Source: Eutreptiella sp. 'Long Island Sound 2002'
Lineage: Eukaryota > Euglenozoa > Euglenophyceae > Eutreptiales > Eutreptiaceae
Assembly (NCBI GenBank): GCA_964036045.1
Contig: OZ038390.1
Span: 38,558,974-38,622,973 of the forward strand
DNA length: 64,000 nucleotides
Direction: 5' to 3'
How positions within the stretch are numbered: position 1 is the first letter of the stretch; each line of letters starts with the position of its first letter. This document shows positions 58,472 to 64,000 of the stretch, in pieces. Below the pieces are notes generated by a model that saw only the letters and a list, made by a program, of their open reading frames with translations, had not been told where the DNA came from and did no database searches. Made by a program: the position numbers and the translations under genes.

Positions 58472-59817
58472 GTACCAGGCAGCCCCTTGTGCTAAGCGCG
58501 CTGACATCTTCCAAGCCGTTGCGGACGAGGAGGCTCGACATCACGCACGACTGGAAAAGTCGGTGAAGGTGCGTGGGCTAGGGTGTAGGCTGGTGGTGTT
58601 TTTGACTGGTGTCCCAGCGTTTTAGCGAATCCATGAATGGAGCCCATGGTCGCACATTCAACCGGGCGAAAGCGGTTTTGAGGCCCGGTCTTCCAAAACT
58701 TCAGTGGTGTCGCAAACAGTCACTGGACCTCACGACGCGCACCATCCCCCTTTGGTGTAATGTGCATTTGGTTGAAACACTGGTTCTAGTGCGGCGCAAT
58801 GATGAACAAGGCTACGAACGGATCGGCAGCCTTTACTGCACGTATTGGGGTTTGCACTATGAGTTGTATGTGCGTGTTTGTGTTCTGTGGAGGGACCTCC
58901 ACTTGCAGATAGGTGGGTTGGGCGCTCACCAATCGGGTTGGGGATGAAGAAGGTGGGCAGCCTGCTCGGCTACCCCTAAAAGCCAGGGAAATTAATTTTA
59001 CAAGGTGAGAATGGGACTATTGTCCTGCTACCCACAAGTGCTGCGTCTGCCCCTTGGCGTCCCTCGCATGCCGGCGCCGGCATGTTCCACACAAAGTCTT
59101 TTCCAAGACGCCGGAGTTTAGAGGGTGCTCAACAACACGGATCTGGGAAATGTAACACGGGGCAAGGGGCTCCAAGTGTTACCCATCGGTGGTGCGCAGC
59201 ACGTACAAACATTTTGCCAGTATTTTCAGGGATTCAGTGCACAGTGGGGGTTTGTCCAATCAAGGCCCTGTGGTGTGGACAAATTGGACAATGGTTTGGG
59301 CACTGCCCTCGTGCCTCCCAACTTTGCCTCCGGCCATGCCCCAATATCGACCGTCACATGGCTCCGGCCCCCTGCACTTCAGGACATGCATGACCGCGGG
59401 TCACTCCACAAGCTGACGTGCATCGAGCTGAAGCACTTTCTGCGCCGCCATGGCCTTCCAAACTCTGGTGTGACTGCCTGATCAGGGCCAGGAAGCAATT
59501 TTGCACGTGTCCAGGTTGGCAACGGGATGTTTAGTCTCCTTTTGCCAGAACCATGGGTGCTCCTCTGTGCCTCGTTATTTTTGGTTCCAGAACGTCCGAA
59601 AGGAATAGCGGCCAAGCCGACGATTCCCGACCAACCAGTGGCGAGTACAGGTCAACCAACGGCATTTACCCGCCAACCGCTGGTGGTGACGGACCATCCG
59701 CTAGTTATCTACTCGCCTGTTGTGAGTGTTGGTGACCCAAGGAGCATCCCAAAGAGGTTGTTCGATCAAGTGCAGCTGCAAATTGGATATACCCCGAATT
59801 TTGTGTGTGTTGCGTAG
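58472..59817 (+). CDS. SAP-domain protein, partial spliced gene
   Basis: Exons seen: 58472-58568 (DIFQAVADEEARHHARLEK, acidic/basic helix), joined in phase 0 to an exon from 58618 (ESMNGAHGRTFNRAKAVLR, then WCRKQSLDLTTRTIPLWC and VETLVLVRRNDEQGYERIG). That exon ends either at GTATGT near 58867 or later. A further exon at 59383-59467 encodes SLHKLTCIELKHFLRRHGL, a clear SAP motif, and ends in phase 1. It joins in phase with 59549-59817 (ERPKGIAAKPTIPDQPVAST, stop TAG). SAP domains bind DNA in chromatin and repair proteins. The link between the 58.6 kb exon and the SAP exon is not resolved; a dispersed repeat sits between them. The 5' exons are unknown; the satellite lies immediately upstream. 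Confidence 0.55.
59000..59280 (+). repeat. dispersed repeat, copy 2 (first copy at 35.3 kb)
   Basis: Shares GGTGAGAATGGGACTATTGT-like lead sequence, GCCGGCATG, AAGTCTTTTCCAAGACGCCG and CAAGTGTTACCCAT with the copy in intron 5 of the PARP6/8-like gene. Confidence 0.75.
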
Positions 59818-60140
59818 CATCGAATATATGCGTAGAATCATCATTTTTTGACGAAAGAATAAAAGGCAATACTACACTAACCCCCCCCCCCCTCCCCCAC
59901 TACCGGGTGTGCTTTGAGGGGGGCGGTGCCCCCCCCCTTTTTATTTTTGGGGCGGAGAATTCAAAAAATATGTTTTGGAAGGGTCCAGGACAGTAGGGGC
60001 CGTGACGAACTTGGGTTCCTCACTCGCTTTGCTTGCTCAAAACTGTACCCGTATCGAACCCTTGGCCCAACACCCGAGCTTCGCGTCCTCACTCGCTTCG
60101 TCCGCTCGAAACTGTAACCCCAGCAAACCATGGCCGAGAC
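59818..60140. other. no gene; C-run and duplicated short words
   Basis: Contains a poly-C run near 59880. The words CCTCACTCGCTT and AAACTGTA recur twice about 70 bp apart. Confidence 0.6.
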
Positions 60141-61060
60141 ACCCAACGGGCCAAAATGACTTGTTTGGGCATCGCAAGTGGCCCAGAAACAAATTTGTAG
60201 AAAGTCATTTTGGACTAGATTTTTGACATGTGATAACTAGGACTGAATGTTGGGACCGAGATGGTGGTCACAAGAAAACTGCCAACAATCTATGGACGGC
60301 AAACTTTGTCCGTGCCGTTTTCAATGCTTTTGGAATGTTTACGTGGGCTAGAATGGGTCACCAAATGATGAAAATGGGCCACAAGGACTTGTTTGGGCGT
60401 GCCAAGTGGTGGACGAAGAAATCTGGAAGAAACCATTTTTGACCATGTTTTGACACAGAGGTGACCCCTGGTGCCCCTGGTGACCCCAACCCTTTTCACC
60501 CTTTTGGACCTTTTTTGGGCCCCAAAGTCCACTTTCAAGGCTTTTGGGACCTTTGGACGGCCAACGGGTCACTATGAGCTCAAAATGGGGCAAAAACATT
60601 TGTTTGGGTATGACAACTGGTCCAACATCATGTTTTCGACCCATTTATGCCCTTGTTTTGGTCCCACAATGTCCCATTTTCAAGGCTTTTGGGGACATTT
60701 GGACGCACTTATCTCGGCACCCCAAACGGCCAAGGAACGATTTTGGAAAAATGATTCTTTTTGTGCCGGGACGCTGATGGACCCACGTTTCTAGAAAAGG
60801 CCATGGTGCACAAAAGCAACCACCAGGACGATGATCTAGGTCAACAGTGGGGTATGTGTGGGTGGACTATGTGCCCTCGGAATCGGGTTTGGAGCCATGT
60901 AGCCCAAGATACGGCCCATTCTTGGTTTTGGGCTAGTGCACACAAGCAGCGTAGATTTTGGGCCATTTTGGGGGCATTTTTTGGCCTTTTCTGGGACAAA
61001 TCGTGGGGTTCACCAAAGGATATGAGCAGACCAAGCTGCTCGCAGCATACGGCATCGGTT
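60141..61060. repeat. modular repeat family, diverged array
   Basis: About four degenerate modules (GACTTGTTTGGGC, TTTCAAGGCTTTTGGG), preceded by GAATGTTGGGACCGAGATGG, which resembles the end of the foldback element at 17.67 kb. The conserved segment (TAGCCCAAGATACGGCCC) follows at 60.9 kb. Confidence 0.75.
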
Positions 61061-61109
61061 TCCATGGTTTTGCCACTTTGATGGGGTTTTAGTGCTATTT
61101 TGGGTGAGA

Positions 61110-61965
61110 GATTACCGTTTTGGACTCAAAAGTGTGCAAATTTGGAAGCGCACCTTCCGACTTGGCACCCCCGCCCTGGAACGCCATCGTTGAGTTTCGG
61201 ACCAAATTTTGTCGGATTGTATCATCCACCAAAATTTCCTACGAATCCGAGCCACCACAGCGGAGTTGTGATTTTTGGCCACTTCGTGCGTGCGGCTTGC
61301 TGCTGCCACTACTGCTTGCTGCTGTTGCTTGTGCTAAATCTGGCAGCTCTGCCCTATCTAACAAAAAGGGTTTTAAAACCTTACGGGCTCCACCAGCTCG
61401 GTGACGTGTTGGAGGGTACCAATGCCCTGAAAATGAACTACATTTGTCCTTGTTCATCATTATTGATCATTACAAGGGTGTCCAAGGCAATACGAGGCAT
61501 TCCACAAAGGAAGGTGAAACTTGAAAAAGTCGGCAGAAAGGCTCGACTTCAATTTCAATGCTAACATTGCCCATTTTTGGACCCCAAACTGTGTCAATGA
61601 GGCCAATAGTAGGGTGAAATGGCTGCTAGATAGCGCCTAGGGGTTTTTTCCCGTCATTTAGAATGGCTTGCATGCATACGTCCCCCGATGGAAACATTTT
61701 GGACACCCAAAACAGATAAAAAAATGAAAGTTTTCAGCCAGTTTCGACAGATTTTGAAATTGAGGACCGCCTCTTCTTGGACGGCACTGTTGAGTTTCTG
61801 ACTCCAATTTTTTTGTACGATTGTACTTCATACCCATAGGTATCATCCACCAAAATTTTGGCCAAATCCAAGCCACCATGATGCGTTTGCCCATTTTGTG
61901 TGTGCTTGCAGCTTTTGCGCGTGCTTGCGGTTTTTGCTTGCTGCTGCTGCTTACTAAAAGGGGTA
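61110..61965 (-). repeat. modular repeat family, two inverted end fragments
   Basis: At 61.12-61.33 and 61.64-61.96 kb the GCAAGCAA-rich end and its neighbour (ATCATCCACCAAAATTTTGG-type words) occur in reverse, similar to the reverse of 17.2-17.5 kb. Confidence 0.6.
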
Positions 61966-62440
61966 TCTCATAAAAAGGACTCTCCAACCTCGGTGGCTCA
62001 CATCATGTCGCCGACCCTATACCTATCATTTGAGTCTGTCCAGAATCTATCCAAACCCCTAAAAATCCGACCCAAATCCCCAAATCCCCGGTCGCTACCA
62101 TCCCAAACCCTTGCAAAACGTGTTTTTTGTAACGTTTTGAAAACCTCACACACCCCACCCACCTCAAAGCGCACCCGGTAGTGGGGGATGGGGGGGGGTA
62201 GAAAGTGAAGTATGTAGTATCACCGAACAAAACTGTCCCCTCATTATCTTTTTCGATTTCGACCCCCCCCCCCCCGCTTGATAAGGGTCGTTTCCGGGGG
62301 CCTGGGGGGGTGGTTAGGGTGGGTCAAAAGTTCGTTTGCTTATTGCAGCCAGTATGTATTGATCCACACCCAGGTCCCACTTCACTTTTTTCTTTCATAT
62401 GGACCCTTTAACCAATTAGATTCGCCCTCTGCAGGGGCCT
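61966..62440. other. no gene seen
   Basis: Contains a G-run near 62.19 kb and a C-run near 62.27 kb. Confidence 0.5.
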
Positions 62441-63010
62441 GAACAGTGAGGATTGCCATTTTCAGGCCAGCATGGGTTGATGGTGGGGGTAAATTTTTGG
62501 ATTCCCCCCCCCAAAAAAAAAACCTTCTGCTTCCTTCGGGGTGCGTTCGGATCACATTGTCACCATTTGGTGACAATGTGGGTTCTGTAGCACCTCTTGG
62601 GGCACATGTCACAGTCGCTGGTTCTTGCAGCTAGGATCATGGGCCCCTCAAAAAACCCGAAATTGTGCGTTATAGGCTTACAGTGGCAATTGAAAAATTT
62701 TCGAGACAATTTCTGAAAACCTTCCGCTGCCCCTTGGACAGGTTGGGGCATGATTGGATGATAATCTGTGTGTTTTAGTATCTACAAGGACGCCGGCAGG
62801 CCCTTGCAGTCAGGTCCATGGGACTCTCAAAACTTCTAAAATTGCAATTGGTTTGGCTTGTAGTGGCGGTTGAACCATTTCCAAATACCCCTTTACCCAA
62901 AAACCTTCTGCTGCCTCCAGGTCAGGTGTGTGTCATCATTGGTGACAAGTATGAGCAACCTAGCACCTATAGGGATGCATCCAGAAGCTGGTAGGCCCAT
63001 GCAACCAAGT
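62440..63010. repeat. three diverged copies of a ~190-bp repeat
   Basis: AACCTTCTGCT-type starts at about 62521, 62719 and 62898 are each followed by a GGTGACAA-type word, a TAGCACC-type word and, in the first two, CATGGG...CTCAAAA. The first copy contains a perfect hairpin at 62553-62580. Confidence 0.75.
62553..62580. repeat. perfect hairpin, 13-bp arms
   Basis: CACATTGTCACCA, loop TT, then TGGTGACAATGTG. Confidence 0.97.
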
Positions 63011-63805
63011 TGGGGGGAGGCGGGGGGGAAAGGTTTGAGTCATATGGCACGACACAGCACCTACATCGCCTATGTGCCCCACACTCCTTTTCAACGTGTG
63101 TTGCTCAAGGCAGTAGACTTTTCTACTTCGTTTCGGGAGTGTTGACTAGAAAAAATATCAGTTTCACACATTTGTTTGGTATCAAACGCCTACCAAAGGG
63201 TCACGGGCAAAGCATGCATCCAATCATGCACATGGAACAAGACCTGCACAATGGAAGTAAATGTTAGACCAATACCATCCTTAACCCACAAAAATTTTAC
63301 TCTTCATGCTCTCCAGATTGAAAGCTGGAAAGCCGGACACTCCGAAAAACAGATTCCTAGGAGGGTTGCCCTATTTACACGGCACAAGCGGACCTCTCAC
63401 CCAGGCCACTCTTGCCTTTCTTTCCTTCACTTCTTCACAACGTTGTCAACAGTTCCCCTGAATGATCATGCAGGGCCATCGGCAACATTGGTCTTTTTGC
63501 CTCGATTCTCTGGTGACAAATGCCCTCCTGGTTGGCCCGAACACTAGACTCCCTTTGAAAGCTAGCTCATTTGAAAAAATTGCTAGCAGGGCATCACTAT
63601 ATGATGCTGCAATGTGGCATGCTGAATTGCGTGATGTTGTGCGCTACTTCCCAAAACTTGTGGAAGTATATTGAGAAACACATGGAAGTGGCAAAGCAAG
63701 CAATTATCTCGGATCCCACCATTTTGGTAGCACTTCCGGCTTCATTAATTTTGTCCTCCTTTTCCACTTGAGTTGCAATCATTGATAGTTGTGAGTGGCA
63801 ATTGC

Positions 63806-63886
<81 letters not shown>

Positions 63887-64000
63887 CACACGAGAAAATT
63901 TGACATCTTGCAATGGTGGGATGGCATGAAGGAACACTTGCCACACATTTATCCTTTTGTCGGGTGGATCTTGCCGCCCTGCACACATCTTGTAATGTAG
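63011..64000. other. no gene recognised
   Basis: Short frames only, plus the (GA)n tract. An exon may be present at the window edge but cannot be supported. Confidence 0.45.
63809..63883. repeat. (GA)n microsatellite
   Basis: About 37 uninterrupted GA units. Confidence 0.99.

Noticed and set aside
55982-58625. Overlapping plus-strand ORFs of 755-837 codons and minus-strand ORFs of up to 610 codons
   Set aside because: They are translations of the GTGCTGTGT satellite, whose words contain no stop codons in several frames. Cys/Val/Leu or His/Ser/Thr/Gln composition only, no domain.
63809-63883. Arg-Glu or Leu-Ser repeat proteins near the right edge
   Set aside because: Translations of the (GA)n microsatellite.

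Overview
This window is nuclear DNA from a eukaryote. Protein-coding genes are sparse and broken into short exons by GT-AG introns, coding segments are GC-richer than their surroundings, and most of the 64 kb is repeats: two G/C/T/A-skewed satellites, foldback and TA-flanked elements, microsatellites, many runs of ten or more C or G, a LINE, and a 200-N scaffold gap. The LINE type (long GC-rich ORF, RT core, C-terminal CPxC...H...C knuckle) and the GKG/WGKG-rich linker of the RRM protein are reminiscent of large-genome microalgae such as dinoflagellates. I cannot fix the lineage from sequence alone.

Layout. 1-5.66 kb: no gene recognised. 5.66-8.24 kb, minus strand: a coiled-coil protein gene that becomes visible only when seven small exons are spliced; every junction keeps phase. 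9-12.5 kb: a MITE-like repeat pair and possible small exons, one with a zinc-binding motif. 12.56-14.14 kb: a PARP3-like gene whose WGR segment lies inverted between a possible N-terminus and an intact H-Y-E catalytic domain. 16.9-19.4 kb: a palindromic foldback element of about 1.75 kb. 20.5-22.4 kb: a GTGCAGTGCAGCACA-type satellite. 24.77-25.74 kb: an intact two-RRM RNA-binding protein. 30.3-46.5 kb: a second PARP, of the PARP6/PARP8 type, rebuilt from eight phase-matched exons. One 6.7 kb intron of it holds a LINE with an open frame of more than 1,640 codons. 48-52.3 kb: several copies of a TIR element sitting in (TA)n and built from 162-bp modules, two of them head to head. 56.3-58.4 kb: a GCTGTGT-type satellite with no stop codons in several frames. 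58.5-59.8 kb: a gene with a SAP motif. 60-64 kb: more modular repeats and a (GA)n tract.

Biology. Three of the recognisable genes suit DNA-damage, chromatin or RNA work in the nucleus: PARP3-like ADP-ribosyltransferase, PARP6/8-like ADP-ribosyltransferase with a possible SUMO-interacting motif, and a SAP-domain protein. Their closeness may be chance. There is no operon logic. Exon models are manual splice predictions. Family assignments rest on remembered family motifs and were not checked by database search.
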